Shown piece after piece: positions 31,201 through 44,200 of a stretch of DNA of 64,000 nucleotides. Position numbers and translations under genes: made by a program. Under the pieces are notes generated by a model. That model did not search any database and was not told where the DNA came from. It saw only the letters and a program-made list of their open reading frames with translations. This DNA is from Apoda limacodes. Lineage: Eukaryota; Arthropoda; Insecta; Lepidoptera; Limacodidae. The stretch covers positions 6,138,001-6,202,000 of the forward strand of contig OX291551.1 of the NCBI GenBank assembly GCA_946406115.1. Direction: 5' to 3'. The first letter of the stretch is position 1; every line of letters starts with the position of its first letter.

Positions 31201-33999
31201 AAAGAAATTAAAAACCTTCGTAAAACAAGGGAGTGTTTGCATGAACAACGCTGTAGTTTAGGTCATAAAAGGAAAATATATAAATCTCTATCTGATTCAG
31301 AGGTATAGAATGTTGCTTATTAAGGTTAATATGCATATATTGATTTACTTTGTCAAATACATTACTTGTTTCAGGAACGTAAATTGCTTGAATGTGAAGA
31401 GGCTATAGAAGCAATAGACACTGCAATAGAGTACAAAAATAATTTAATATGTGGTAAATCTCCATCTGCATCATTATCAGACTCTCAAGAGAATAGAGAA
31501 TCCAGGAGCAGGGGAGAGCAGATGCTCATGGCTCGGCTAGACAAGTTATCTCATGATGAAATAAAGTCCCTGTTATATAGATATTTTCAAAAGGTAAGAC
31601 TTTATACAAAGTACATATTTTATTTAACCGATTCCGATACTACACTAAGTAGCTAGAACATTATGCATTAATTTTCATGTTTTCTTTTCGGATGTTCATA
31701 TATCATTTTCTCCTATATTTTCCTGCTATTTTGGTATTTAATTTCAAGGCCACGAAAATATAAGTTTTATATTCTGGCTAATTTAGGGGCTTATTTTTAC
31801 TTTCTGATTTAAATTTATTTAAGTTTCGATGTAGTTTAACTAACATAATTTAGAACCACATTTTCTAACCTAACTTCAACTTCCGTAATCAGATCTTACC
31901 AATTTTAAATCCCATACACACACTTACACTTCCATATTATTAAAAATCGACAAATTAGGGCTAAAATATTTTTTATTTATTTTCCGAGATCTGTACATCC
32001 AAATTAATTTTCTAAGGCTGAAACATACAAATCATTAATAAGTGCTAGTGTTGTTTTACTTAAGAAATTTTTCCAATGCAAATTACTTCTTAAGGCGCTA
32101 TCAGACAGACTGCATGTGTGCAATTTGGTTTCAACATGGTAATGATGTAAACAATAGATTACAAAACAGTATTAGAAAAGTAAACTAAAGAGTATCAATT
32201 ATCGCAGGTAGTAGATCTTAGGGGTGCCTGCGCAGCGTTGGAAGCGGGGACTGCAGCGGCAGCTGAGGAGGCAGCTGTGTGGCGAGCGCGGGCCGCTGCC
32301 GCCTGGCGGCATTCGCAGAGAGCCAGGGCGCACCAGCACACTCGGTGGGTCATTTACTATTAAAGATCTACAGCTCCTGGCCTTCATAAAGATATAGCTA
32401 GTCTTTCGATAATGTTACTAGCTTCAATAAAGACATAGTTAGTTTTTCCAGAATGCTACTAGTTTAAAAAAATCTGTGCTAGATCTATAAGAGCCAAGTA
32501 TTTCTGTTTACTCGAGTCTTGCAGAGGTTTGGTCTTAAAATATAAGAATTTTGTGGTCTTAGATATAATGCAAAATTTTGGGTATCACAAGTATCGTAAA
32601 GCATCCCTTTATGAACGATGTTCTATAATGGTGTTATATTGGTTGCAGGTACCAATCAGTACAAAGGTTTCTGGAAGGGACTAATGCAGAACGAGCTTTA
32701 TCTTTCGGTATGACTACCGATTCCGAGACTTCGGACGATGCCTTACGATTAGTCGATCGAATGAAACAATTAGCTAGATATCCACCCGTAAGTTCACACA
32801 TGTTATCTTTTCAACACACTTGCTCATAAAGTAGCTCTTACTGCACTGCACTTAGGTTTATAATGCCGCTTACAAAAAACTGCCCCTGCCCAAAATTTAC
32901 TTCCTCCAAAGAAAATATTATTCAGTCTCTGGTCTTTTATTTTATTACTTTTGAGCTGGTAATTAACGAGACGTATGGGACACAATATACAAAGTCACCT
33001 TAGTCCTGATACACTGCGTTAGAGGCAGTGTTGCGTTGATAGGCTAACCACCTGTCACGTAGGACTAAAGTGTTTGGTGAAACGAGGCTATTTTCCCCAC
33101 ATTATGGTGTGGGTGTCTATCCACTTGTCCAACCACTGGTTACCCCCTTTGTGGATAAAAACCGTAAATATACATACATTTAAAACTGCACCAGTGGGTA
33201 CTGGCACATTTTTTTTTAATCTTCGCAAAATATCGCCTGTTGTTGCATACGCTGTCCTGTGAGTTTCCTTCAATGATAGTGTCTGTAACGTGTGTTCATT
33301 TCTAGGGCGTTGCGGGCAACAAGAAACCCGCGTAACATTTTTTACAAATATTTAACGAAGAGAGTTGTGTTGTTTTATTTATTTTTACGCGCAAGTGAGT
33401 TGAAAAATGTCGTATTCAACGCGTGATCTATTGTCGTTGCATAGTCGGCTCAATTGCGCACTCCTCTAGCCTCTCAGGGTAAAACTCTGCCCTGGGCTGT
33501 AGCTAGAGTTGAATCTAAGGTAGGGCAACAGTGGTTTCATGCACGGGTACGGCGCAAGCAATTTTTCTATCTTTTATTATTTTACCCGCTTTGTGAGCGT
33601 GAGCAATTAAGGTAGAAGGTAATTGGGTGGGATCGCGGGAAAACAACGGTATTAATTTATAGTACAGAAAAACAATTCAAATATATCATACCTTAGTTTA
33701 TGGTACTTTTAAGGTAGGGCATTGCCCCACAATGCCCGTCCTTAGCTACGGCCCTGACTCTGCCTCGTGTGTAATGACCTACCTAACTTACCTCACTTGT
33801 ATCTTGTAGTTACCATAAAGTATTTTTGTGATTAAATACTATTGTAAAATGTAATCTTTTGATTGTTAACTTTTTCCAGGCGCCTGTTATACCTAGTCAA
33901 AACTTGAAGCAGCTTATGCCGGCAACAAATATACCAGCTACAAAAGTTATGAAAGAAAAAAACAAATTGGTCATTGTACAGCAGACGAAAAAACACTGA
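28287..33999 (+). CDS. cos2: Costal-2 / KIF7-type kinesin-like protein (Hedgehog pathway scaffold)
   Basis: Six exons join in phase: 28287-28563, 29213-31302, 31375-31593, 32208-32344, 32649-32787 and 33880-33999. They encode 993 residues and end at TGA 33997-33999; fly Cos2 is about 1,200. The start MDIPVQIAVRL matches the Cos2 N-terminus. The P-loop GQPKTGKT is at residues 79-86. Kinesin switch I (NxxSSR) is replaced by GNNHTVFTV (about 170-178) and switch II (DLAGSE) by DLAAYP (about 202-207), so motor ATPase is probably lost, as known for Cos2. An acidic Ser-rich segment (about 380-405) precedes long coiled coils (about 510-790). The last exons encode an Ala-rich segment and a basic tail ending QQTKKH. 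Cos2 holds Ci/Gli, Fused and kinases in the Hedgehog complex. Donor choices in exons 2 (GTATAG) and 4 (GTGGGT) are my inference. Confidence 0.85.
33484..33764. mobile_element. hAT-type MITE with perfect 8-bp target duplication
   Basis: The element 33492-33756 (265 bp) starts CTGGGCTGTAGCTA and ends TAGCTACGGCCCTG, which are inverted repeats typical of insect hAT elements (CAGGGCCGTAGCTA). It is flanked by ACTCTGCC at 33484-33491 and 33757-33764. It sits in the last intron of costal-2 and has no coding capacity. Confidence 0.88.
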
Positions 34000-35135
34000 T
34001 ATTCGGAGACCTTTTTTATTTCATCTTTCAGTGTAATTATTTGTTTCGCACTAGTGTACATTTTTGTCATCTACATATGTGTTTTAATTAATGTAGAATT
34101 TGGATATGTTTGATTGTTGTCAAGGTTTTAATGTATCGACACAGAGTCTTTTGGCAAATAATTAAGTATTATGATTAGAGTGATCGTAGGTCACCGATAC
34201 GTGCCGATACTTTGTTCGACCGATGAAAAATCGGGCGATGTGCGCTTTCAACTGTGGATTTTATTAAATATATAAAGATTTGTTGATTATCAGTCGAAAA
34301 CATTTTTGACTAAAAGTTTTATCTACTTACATTTTCACAAAAAACTATCTTTGTCTTGGTGTAATTTTATAAAGTAGATATGTGTAATATGAGCATACGA
34401 ATAATTCTAGATTATGATTTCTCTAAGAAGGTAATAATGTTAAAGTGAGGAGAAGAGAGAGATAGAAGGTGTTATAATATTAACTAATAAGAACAATTTG
34501 AGTCTTCAAAAATTAAATTGGAGTTTCGAGTCAAAGAGTCGAAAGTAATTTTATTTAAATCTGAGATAAAATAGTAAGTCGGATTCTTAAGCCAAAAAAT
34601 GAATTGCATGAAAACTGTTCTAAATGATTGAAGAATTTTGTAAAAAGTACGAATTGACTAGAAAGAATACAGTGAGGAATAGGTAGAAAATAATGTAAAG
34701 AAATTAGACTTAAGCAGCCGAACACAAGTAAGACAATTCTTTAAAACTACGCTTCTCGATAATTAAATAGAAGAAGTAGGCTTAAAGCAAATGTAAATTT
34801 CGTCACAATCTATGTCTCGCTATGATGAATCTTACATAAGCTCTTACAGTGCAAATCATTAGTTAAACACAAAAAATACAGAATAAAACTGTTGATTGAG
34901 CGCTGATAATGAATCGAAAATAATGATTAGTACCTGGGGAACGAGCTTTGCTTTTGCTTGTGCCAAGTAGCTTTATATTGCTTAACGTCATCTATTGATG
35001 AGTAACTTTAGTTTTGCAGTGACGGCAAAAATAATAGTGTTACTACTCGCCAATAGTTGTCAGGAGTCATATTTTTCAGTTTATCATTGCCTATAAACAC
35101 GGATAAAACGACGTTTTCTAAGAATGAAACCTAGC
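34000..35135. other. costal-2 3'UTR and intergenic region
   Basis: No gene recognised. The costal-2 3'UTR begins here; no clear AATAAA signal was seen within the first 200 bases. Confidence 0.45.
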
Positions 35136-35137
35136 TA

Positions 35138-35290
35138 TATCGATTTATCGCCCCCGAGACCTCCAGCGCGCTAAATTTCATTAAAATCGTTGGAGCCGTT
35201 TCCGAAATTCAGATTATATATATATATATATATATATAAATATATAAATACATATAAACAAGAATTGCTCGTTTAAAGGTATTAGATTTC
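35138..35290. repeat. (TA)n-containing dispersed repeat, reverse copy
   Basis: A block with ATCGTTGGAGCCGTTTCCGA, a TA microsatellite (about 35213-35238) and AAGAATTGCTCGTTTAAAGG form the reverse complement of the arrangement at 4765-4935. Confidence 0.65.
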
Positions 35291-36660
35291 GTAACATTTA
35301 TTCCAAAACACTTACCTTTCCCTAAGAAAAAGAATCACGACATTCTTTCTCAAAAAAATTAAATGACGTAAGAATTAGGGAACCTTTATAGTAGGTATAA
35401 CGTGGATGTTACGAGCATATGACCGTACGTAATATACAAACTGTCATCTTAAAATAAGTGATGAAACTTTCTCAATAAGGTTAAATTGACTTAACATATC
35501 TTATAGCCCAACCAAACAGCTAGATCTAGGAATTTAAACATTGCAGGCAACTAATTTAGCTTAGGTGTTATTCTAATAAATATAAATATAGCCTAATGTT
35601 CATGTACGGAATATTTAAAAGAAATATAGCTTGTTTATATTGTACATTTTAAATTTTGAGACATATATTCCAAGAGAAGACTCGTGATGCCGGCATGTGT
35701 CTGTTTACAAACTAGATGCTCTATAATTAATTCAGATTCAATGAGGAGGCTGTGGGTCATCTCTCTCTCATCTCTTTTCTATTCCTGAAATATATTCATA
35801 AAAGTAGCGTTCATATTGTGATAAACATAGGTATATTCATTTTATTATTGTGATTAAAAACTGTTGCACCACACTTATTAACTATTGTTAAATAAACTCA
35901 CTTACGGCAAAATATTTTTTTCGTAAATAGATTAAAGAATACTAACTGTTAAGTAGACGCAATGAAAAAAAAAGAAAAAAACAAAAAACTGATTTCCTAT
36001 CATTCTCAACATTACCCTGAAAGTACTCTCAAAATACTATGACAATCTCAACTTTAATTGCTTTTTCGTTATTCATAATCCACCTATTGATACTTAATAT
36101 TATTATTTGATACCACTTGAATTTTTCCAATCCGAGTCATATAGTTAAAATCCTTATTCATGTACAGTTTTTAACTAAAAACATATGTTCAATAACATAT
36201 ATAACATTTTTGTGCAATATATTAAGCCTTTTTGCTATAGTCTTGTTATTAAATTCGAGACGCGTAGGTACCCCCTTAATTGTATACCTATCTCATATAA
36301 AGTTTCACCTATTACAACTGGGCAAAATATATTTCTGCGTTCATAAACAATATGCCCACATGATCCTGTACAGTTCCAAGAGCTTAAGTGAAGCTAAACC
36401 TAAAGACAAGAGAAGTTTGTCATATGAAAATAGCATTTCCTACCATATCCACCTGCCCGACCCTAGCTCAAAAGCTAGCAAAAATGTTTCTGAAAGCTGC
36501 GTGGCAGGATCACAACCTAAAACTATACCAACTATACTATGCGAAGCAATAGCAACGCTAAACATTTCAACCATTTGAAGTAGTAGTAGATAAATTTTGA
36601 TGATCACAATGATGGTTGCTTTTACAATTTCCTTTATCAATAATAACTTAATTATTAAAG
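35291..36660. other. AT-rich stretch with no recognised feature
   Basis: An open frame of 153 codons (36117-36578, +) has no recognised domain and unremarkable composition. I do not call it a gene. Confidence 0.45.
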
Positions 36661-36847
36661 TTGTGGTGCGGCGTCAAAGAGGAAATCTCCTGCCAGGCGA
36701 GGTGTTATGCCTGGGGACCGCCGTGGTTCACTTAACTTGTACTTTGGTCTCTTTATATACTGAACTGTGAAGGAAACTTCGATAGCGCGATGTAGGGCGC
36801 GTGACGTCAGCCTTGCTTGTAGCGGTATGATATGGTCCGCACCACAA
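36661..36847. mobile_element. Small MITE-like element with 11-bp inverted ends
   Basis: TTGTGGTGCGG (36661-36671) and CCGCACCACAA (36837-36847) are perfect inverted repeats bounding 187 bp that is GC-richer than its flanks. A clear target duplication was not found. Confidence 0.5.
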
Positions 36848-37179
36848 AGTAATTGCTGTATCATTTATAATATTGTTGGTAATAATAAATTCGCGTATTA
36901 CAAATACTGCCTGTTTATTGTAAGATGTTAGCCTCGAAAGATGTTTTTTTAAAACATGATACAATAATTCTTTTACTTATTTGTAAGGTTAACTTGTTGC
37001 TATATATGTATATAACTATTATAACTGTTTTGTAAATAATGCATCTTTTGCAATGTAATTCTATTTTTGTAGTTTTTATCCTTGACTTATAATTTTGAAT
37101 AAGACTGCCAGTACATTTATTTAAGAGTGTTTTATTTTTCTCTTTTTGGCGATTTAGAAATTGTAATTTTTTTAAATAA

Positions 37180-37383
37180 ACCTGCGAGTAGCATAACGTT
37201 TCTGCTAAAACGGCCATCATTAGCAGAAATGCTATCTACAACTCGTAGGTTTATTCTAGAAATTCAATTTCTAGACTAAATACAATACATAACGTTCTAA
37301 AACAGCTTGTTCTAAATAATTGGTTTGTAACATTTCTTTTAAATATCTTTTCACAGCACTAGTTAGGTAGTTACTGCGCCTTA
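37180..37383. repeat. Diverged relative of the 8589 MITE
   Basis: Shares TTAGCAGAAATGC followed by TACAACTC with 8659-8680, and a CACTAGTTAGGTAGTTACTG...CCTTAA end that resembles that MITE's terminus. Its own interior forms an inverted repeat around TTTCTGCTAA / TTAGCAGAAA. Confidence 0.5.
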
Positions 37384-37860
37384 AACTGAGGGATTAAAAT
37401 TTGACGCTGTAATTATCTCGACGTCTTCTTTTTCCCAAAGTCAAACATGAAGTCAGTGATGGGGCAGTATCTACACGCGCACTCGATCCTGCCCGCCGCA
37501 GGTTTTACGGACGGTCGGTCAGAGTAAACGAGGAAGCATGTTCAAGTTACGTAGAAACATTTTTCAATCTTCCTTTGCCCAACAAACTTAATAAAAAATA
37601 CATGGGTATAAAATAAACAAACATACAAAAACTTGATCAGAATTACTGTGAGTGAATAATATTTGTTCAAATCTACGTTAGCCGAGGGATGGAAATATTT
37701 TTTGCGAACACCATTGGGGTGTCGTTGGATATGTCCCAAATACCTATGTATCAAACGTTCTCGAGTGACTTTTCCTTTCAAGTTTATGTTTTGCGGATTT
37801 CAAATCTGTTAACTATGAATAACAAATAAACACATATTTGATAGGTATAGTAATAACGTT

Positions 37861-37995
37861 TTTTTTTTAATACCGCTAAGGTGGCAAACAAGCTAACGTT
37901 CCGCCTGATGGTAGGCGGTCACCGCAGCCTATGGACGCTTGCAACACCAGAGGCGTTCACGCGCGCTGCCGACCCTTTAAAAATCTAATGACTTC
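37861..37995 (-). repeat. LINE 3'-end fragment
   Basis: A poly-T run, AATACCGCTAAGGTGGCAAA, then CCTATGGACGCTTGCAACAC: the same tail block as at 4276, 8383, 40817 and 46676. Confidence 0.75.
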
Positions 37996-38212
37996 TTTTT
38001 TGAAGAACTTGTAGACCTTAAAGAAAACCTTGACAGGGAGCTCCTTGCACAACCTTGCACAACAAAAACCAAAAAGTATTTGAAACTACAATTTTTTTAA
38101 TCAATAAAAACAATTTAAATTCATAATATATACATAAAATATTTACAACTTTAATGTACTGTATAAAATAATAAACTCCTATTTACCTCTAAATGCATAG
38201 TTATATTATTGA

Positions 38213-41200
38213 CTATTTAAAATTCCATGGTATACACAACGCACCTTCAGACAATACGGAGTAGTAATGCGTTATGTACAGAATGTTTCCTTGTAATTTC
38301 TGTAACAAAAACATAAGTAGTTACATTGATACATTATGTCTATCGAGTACTTAAACTATCTCTTTGAGAAACTAGGGAATGGAAAAGCAGGCAGTTGAAA
38401 CCAAAACCATCATATTAAAAAATATTTAGATAACAGAATATATTTGTTTGTTCACACCAAGCTCAGCCGATTTTTAAGCATATAATTATGTTAATTTTAG
38501 GGTTCCATACCCAAAGGATAAAAAACGGGACAGTATGATATTGTTTCAAGGATTTAAAGCGGTTGTTTTGCTAGTGGTATTACACTTGTGGTACGTATAA
38601 TTGTGGTATTACGCTTGGCCCAAATTATTAAGGCATGGCACTGATTTTCATTAGAACCCTGTAGTTTTTTTTAAAAAAAAGTCGTAAGTGCAAACAAATA
38701 ATAAACTTACATTACTAATAACAAAACTCAAACACAAAACAAAACATATTAGAAGGTACCTAACTAGGAAAAGTTAACACAAATAAGAACAGGAATCACT
38801 TATTGTATTCAATTAAGCGTAGGTAGTACAGATAAATCAGCTTTAAGACGTTTTTGAGTTTTTAGTACCAAGTGTAAATATACGATGTAACTAAAACCGT
38901 AATAAACCAGTTTGCGCAGTAACGCATCAGTTTGTACAAGTGCCTGACTAATACAAACGGCAAAACGTCTCTATGATGTTAAACAAGCAATGAAGACATA
39001 AAATTGAGTGTGCTTATTTTGGGATATAAAGTTCCCACGTTTGATACTTTTCACACTTTTGATAACGCTAGTTTTGCCACCGACACATATCGTTCGTGTA
39101 GCTTTGAAACGTTAGTAACAAAATTATTGGTTGCAAAACGAACGGTTGAAGTACACACACTATAATAATAAAACACACACTACCATAAAATAGCGAATAA
39201 ATTTAATAAACTGTTTAAAAGATTTACACCAAAACTCCAGACACTCTAAAGTTTCAAAAGTGACAAAAAGTTAATTTTTAACTTTAAGGCTAAATACCAA
39301 GTTTTATGCATTTCAAACCCCTATTTTATCTCCTTAGTTCTTAGTGCTCACCTACGTAATAACAAAAACCTTCGTGCAAAATTTAAAATCTTGGACCTTC
39401 GGCTGTGCGTCAGTCAGTCAGTTAGTCAGTCAGTGAGTTTACTCTTTTATAAACATATATAGAACTATAGCTATAGCTTGAACTTTATTTTTTTTGAGGA
39501 ACATATGTTGAAGCTTTAAAACGAAAAATGTTGGTGAGTTGTAAAATCCATGGCTGAGTTAGTATATTATGTGGTAATGTATAAATCAGTGGGACAAGTA
39601 AAAATAATTGTCGTTCTTTATACTGTTTGGAAAAACAGGCAAATTAGTGTATCAGATGCTTTATTATTTCCCGTGGCTTAGTTATAAGGTCAGAGGTTGG
39701 TTTCCGTGGCTTAATAAAAAAACTATGGCTTGAATTATAGTGCATGAATTTTGTATATACCTTGTAAAGTTTTATGCAATATTCTTTGTTTTCTGTATTG
39801 TTTTTTGAGTTATTGCTAAGTGTTTGTGTGTGTGTTCATATGTGTATAAATAAGTGTAGATCTTTAGAGGAGAATAATGCTATTAAATAGGAGTCCGTTC
39901 AATTAGCACAAAATAAAATTAAAACGTTATGTTACCGTACTCATCCTATGTAAAAAATAAAATGAACACATCCATTGCCTGATATTTTAACTCTCTCTCT
40001 TACTCTATCTCGTGGAAACAAAAAATGTATCTTATTTGGAAATGTAACATTATAGATTGCAAACTCACAGTATTAATATTATCTTTAAGCGTGAGTAGTC
40101 TCTCACAGCAGGAGATCATAAGCGTAGGCGTTACGCTGTCGTCTTTGTGAAGCTCCAGCAGACCAAATCTCTCCTTTACTTCTCTGTGTAAAGCTTTCTC
40201 TACGTGCTTGTTGCTGTTCCACAAGAAATAAAAATAGATAAGAAAAAGTCATCGATTATGGGTAATACACATTTGTCACATTCATCGATTTTGAAATAAA
40301 AATGGTTGAATACGTGTCGGACATGTTGTTTCGTGAAGTCCAATCCAAATATAATTCCAAAACTGAGAACTATGTAATACTAGCTTTTGCGCGCGGCTTC
40401 GGTTGCTCTAAATTGGGTTATCAATGTGGGTTTTTCAGCAACTTCATGATTATCGAGAGAAAGTACGCTATAGCAACATAGCTGTAAGTTAATCAATGTG
40501 GAAATCGTAGCTGATTTTGCGGGAACTTATTTTTCTGGGATAAAAGTAGCCTATGTTCTTTCCTGTCACTTCAACAATCTCTACGCTTATGCTTTTCTAT
40601 ATGCTTCAGCTCAATTGGTTGCCGTATAGGTACCGAAGTATAACAAATATTAACAAACAAACACTTTAACAAATATATATTAGTTTCCAACATAGGACGT
40701 AGGTTAGTTTCTGACATCCAGAATAGATTGAATGGCAATCTTTTAACGCATGTGTTATGGCAATTATTAAATATAACAATTCAAAGCATCATTAATTTAA
40801 ACATACTCAAACTCAAGTTTTTTTACTAAGTTAGCAAACAAGCTTACGGTTCGCCTGATGGTAAGTTGAAGAACTCCCCCCCACGATTCCCTAATATTTC
40901 AAAGACCTGGCAGTCCGCTTTTTCGGGCGTACACAAAATCACCCGAATCGACTAAACGTGACTCAAAATCTATTTGCAATTCGGGTAAACAAAAATGACC
41001 TTGACGCGCGTCTTTCGCTATGTTAGTCTATGCAAAATATACATAAATACGTATAATATTTCTTATTGTAAATTTGGAATTTTGTAGATTTTAGGTTTAA
41101 TCAGTGTCGTGATTTGAAAACCAGTTAAAGAATGTGACAATAAAGGTAATCATGTAAGTATTTTAATGATTAATGATTAAATTACCAGAAAAAGTGAACA

Positions 41201-44200
41201 TTAAGTAAAATTAGGTTATGTTTACAAGATTTGCAAATAGATTTTGAGTCAGGTTTAATTGTGCAATCCACAACACAATCCCCCCGACCGGCCCTGGCAT
41301 GGTCGTAAAACTATCGTTAGGCGGCCTCGGCACGTACTAACGGCGACCTCCCCTAATAGGGCCTCCCCCCTTACCCCCTAGAAAAAAAATGGCAGAAAGC
41401 TCATTCCACAACCTAAGCGTTCTCGGGAGTAAGTTTTATGAAACCTTACTGTACACGACCATTTCGGTTCTAAGGAGTGAGGATGTATTCCCTGCCGATG
41501 GCGAAGGATGCGATGGTAGAAAGTAGCGGTGGGCATGATTTCAAACAATTCTCTAGAACACATCCCGTTATACAAGCGCTAGAACACACAGCGAGGCAGT
41601 CTTTCGTCAGACTTAGGGTTCGATACGGCTTGTAAGTTTCAACTGAGTCAAAACGGCCAAGCTGGTATCCAAATGCACCCACTCATAGATGGCAGCAGAA
41701 CCCCAAATGGTTGTGACAGACAAACATCTAGGTGATTTTGTAAGCTTTTTTTTACATATTTTTGAATGCAGCAAATTAGTGCAATAATACTCACATGCTG
41801 TATTCAGTTAGAAGTAATGTGGCTTCATCGAGATGTTTGGTGATGAAGTAGATCAGTTCATCAGCGGGACAGGAGGACGGCGTGATGAACTGTCCCGTTG
41901 GAGAAACCATCAGCGGGCCAGCTTCACTGCAAACATTATCCTTATCCCTTACACGTGTCATTAAAGCAAATAATATTTATCTGACTGTGTGACACAGTGC
42001 GATATTGTGTAATTGTAACGAGATGCAGAGCTACTACTATATAACTGTGTCTTGTGTCTTCGTAAATGAGTTGTGCCGTGTTACTAAAGCAAAGTGGTTG
42101 GAGGCATGGGGGGGGGGGACCGGAAATCTTGTAGTTACTTATTTATTATATGTATATATATGTCAGTGGCGAAAGGTTATGACTATTATGACAAGGGTAA
42201 GCCGGTCAAAAATTTTTTTTTTTTTTAATTTTAAATTGAAGTTTCGTGATCCAACAAGTAAGTCAGTTGAATTAAAGCTCTTATGACAAATGAACAAAAA
42301 ACTAAGTTAAAAACCCAAATAAACATACCTAACCTGAGAAAAATATCTACCAAATCGCAAGCACTTACAAACAGTAATAATGGCAGATTGACACGTTACT
42401 TGTAGGCGACAGAGAGAACAAACGGTAAAAACGTATTCATTAGGAATAGCAAAAAACGTATGCCGCGAATCTTTATATCTTTACAAAATTCGCCCAGCGC
42501 GTGTGAGCGAAAGAGACAGAGCTTTACTTTACGTCGAACAGAACGCGTAAGCATGGCGCTTTCGACTTTTTTGTCTTCAACTTATTTCAGATAGCTTCTC
42601 TGTAGCAATGTACAGTGCAATAAACTTTTCTGATTTTGGGTGTATGGTCGCTAGTGTCGTAAGATCATAACATTTCAATATAGCGACTATAGTTTTGATT
42701 TTTGACCGTCGGGTCAAAAAGTTTGTTGCACTATAATACTTGGAGTGCGCCTCGCTCTGTAGTTAGTACGTGGTTTGTTAGTATAACGGAATTTCAGAAG
42801 GGTAGGGTAGGCTGACGTGAGACGGCTTGTATAGAGACGACGCCACTGATATGTATTATCCTAAACCTAGTACTGCGCTGTCTCCAAAGCAAGATTGCTA
42901 CGCTTACTTGGTTGGGTTAGACTAAGGATTGGGCAATTCGCTGCACATAAGTATCGAGTATGCCTAGCCGCGCACTGCCCGACTTTTTAATCAGCCGGTA
43001 GTATTTGTCTCAAATTTGTATGAACTATCGGCCGATAAATAATCAGGAAATGGGCGCGCTCCTATAGAATACAGCAGTAGTAGCCCTCATATCCTTTGAT
43101 CGGCCAATGAAGGCCCTATAAGTTCACGATCTCTTGCATATGAGGAGGCTATCCCTGCTCGCCGCGCCAGACGTAAAATATCTCGCAGTCGCAATGGGCG
43201 CCGCGATCCTATCAGTGCAGCCACAGTAGAGAAAGAATCAGTAGCAGGTACAACTTGGTATATATTTACAATAGTTTATTTCAAGAGATCTACTTTAAAT
43301 GAAGCACGACATGTGATTGAAATAGGTACAGTATATTCATTATTGCGATAATCATAATATAAAAATATTATACGCAACTGGTTCTCAGATCTTAAGAACA
43401 ATTTGACTGAAAATATTTTTACCAAAACCAATTAGTGGATTAGCCTGATCAGCAGTGTCAACATCTTGGCAACATGTGTCATCACGAAGAGGACACACTG
43501 GTTAAAAACTTTAGTTTTCAAGCTTTGCAGTATAGACTACATAAAGATGTCACGGAGCTTCCTTAAAAGAACTGTTTCGATATGACATCCCCTTGTTGTC
43601 TTAATTTATGCGATACGTACGGCTCGACTACTATCTGATATTTCGTAAGAGAGTCCGGCACCGACGCGGGGAACTTCTTGCCGCGTCCGTAGAAGTCTCC
43701 TATGGAAGTAATCAACTGACGCAAGTGGCTGCAGTATTGAGTTGCCGACACTTTTGGCATGAATTTCCTGTAAAACAAAACAATTAGTGTCTAACGTCGA
43801 ATTTTGGATAGGTATACGTATTTGCCCAATCATATTTCCTGTCTCTACCCATCTACTAAAGAACTTTTTCTTTGTATACTACGCGGTCCTGTGTCTTCTG
43901 CATACAGTCCAGCCTTTAAGGTCATCGGACTACTTCACCTTCCGGTACAAGAAGCCTGCTCCATCGACCACCGGTCTTTCGACAGACATGACCAGCTTCT
44001 TATCTAATCTTCACATCTTTCTCTCAACATCTTCCGGATGTCCTAATTTCGGATTTGATTCCTAGAGACACTTCGTGTATAGCTTTCACGCGCGCTGTGA
44101 GACTTTGAACTTGAGTACCAGCCCCACGGTGAGTATCTACGTTTGAGCGTAAGCCATGGCACGACGCACTAGTCATACTAAGCAGTACAGGCAACAAGAA

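Noticed and set aside
36117..36578. Plus-strand open frame of 153 codons
   Set aside because: It has AT-rich composition, no recognised motifs and no splice or promoter context.
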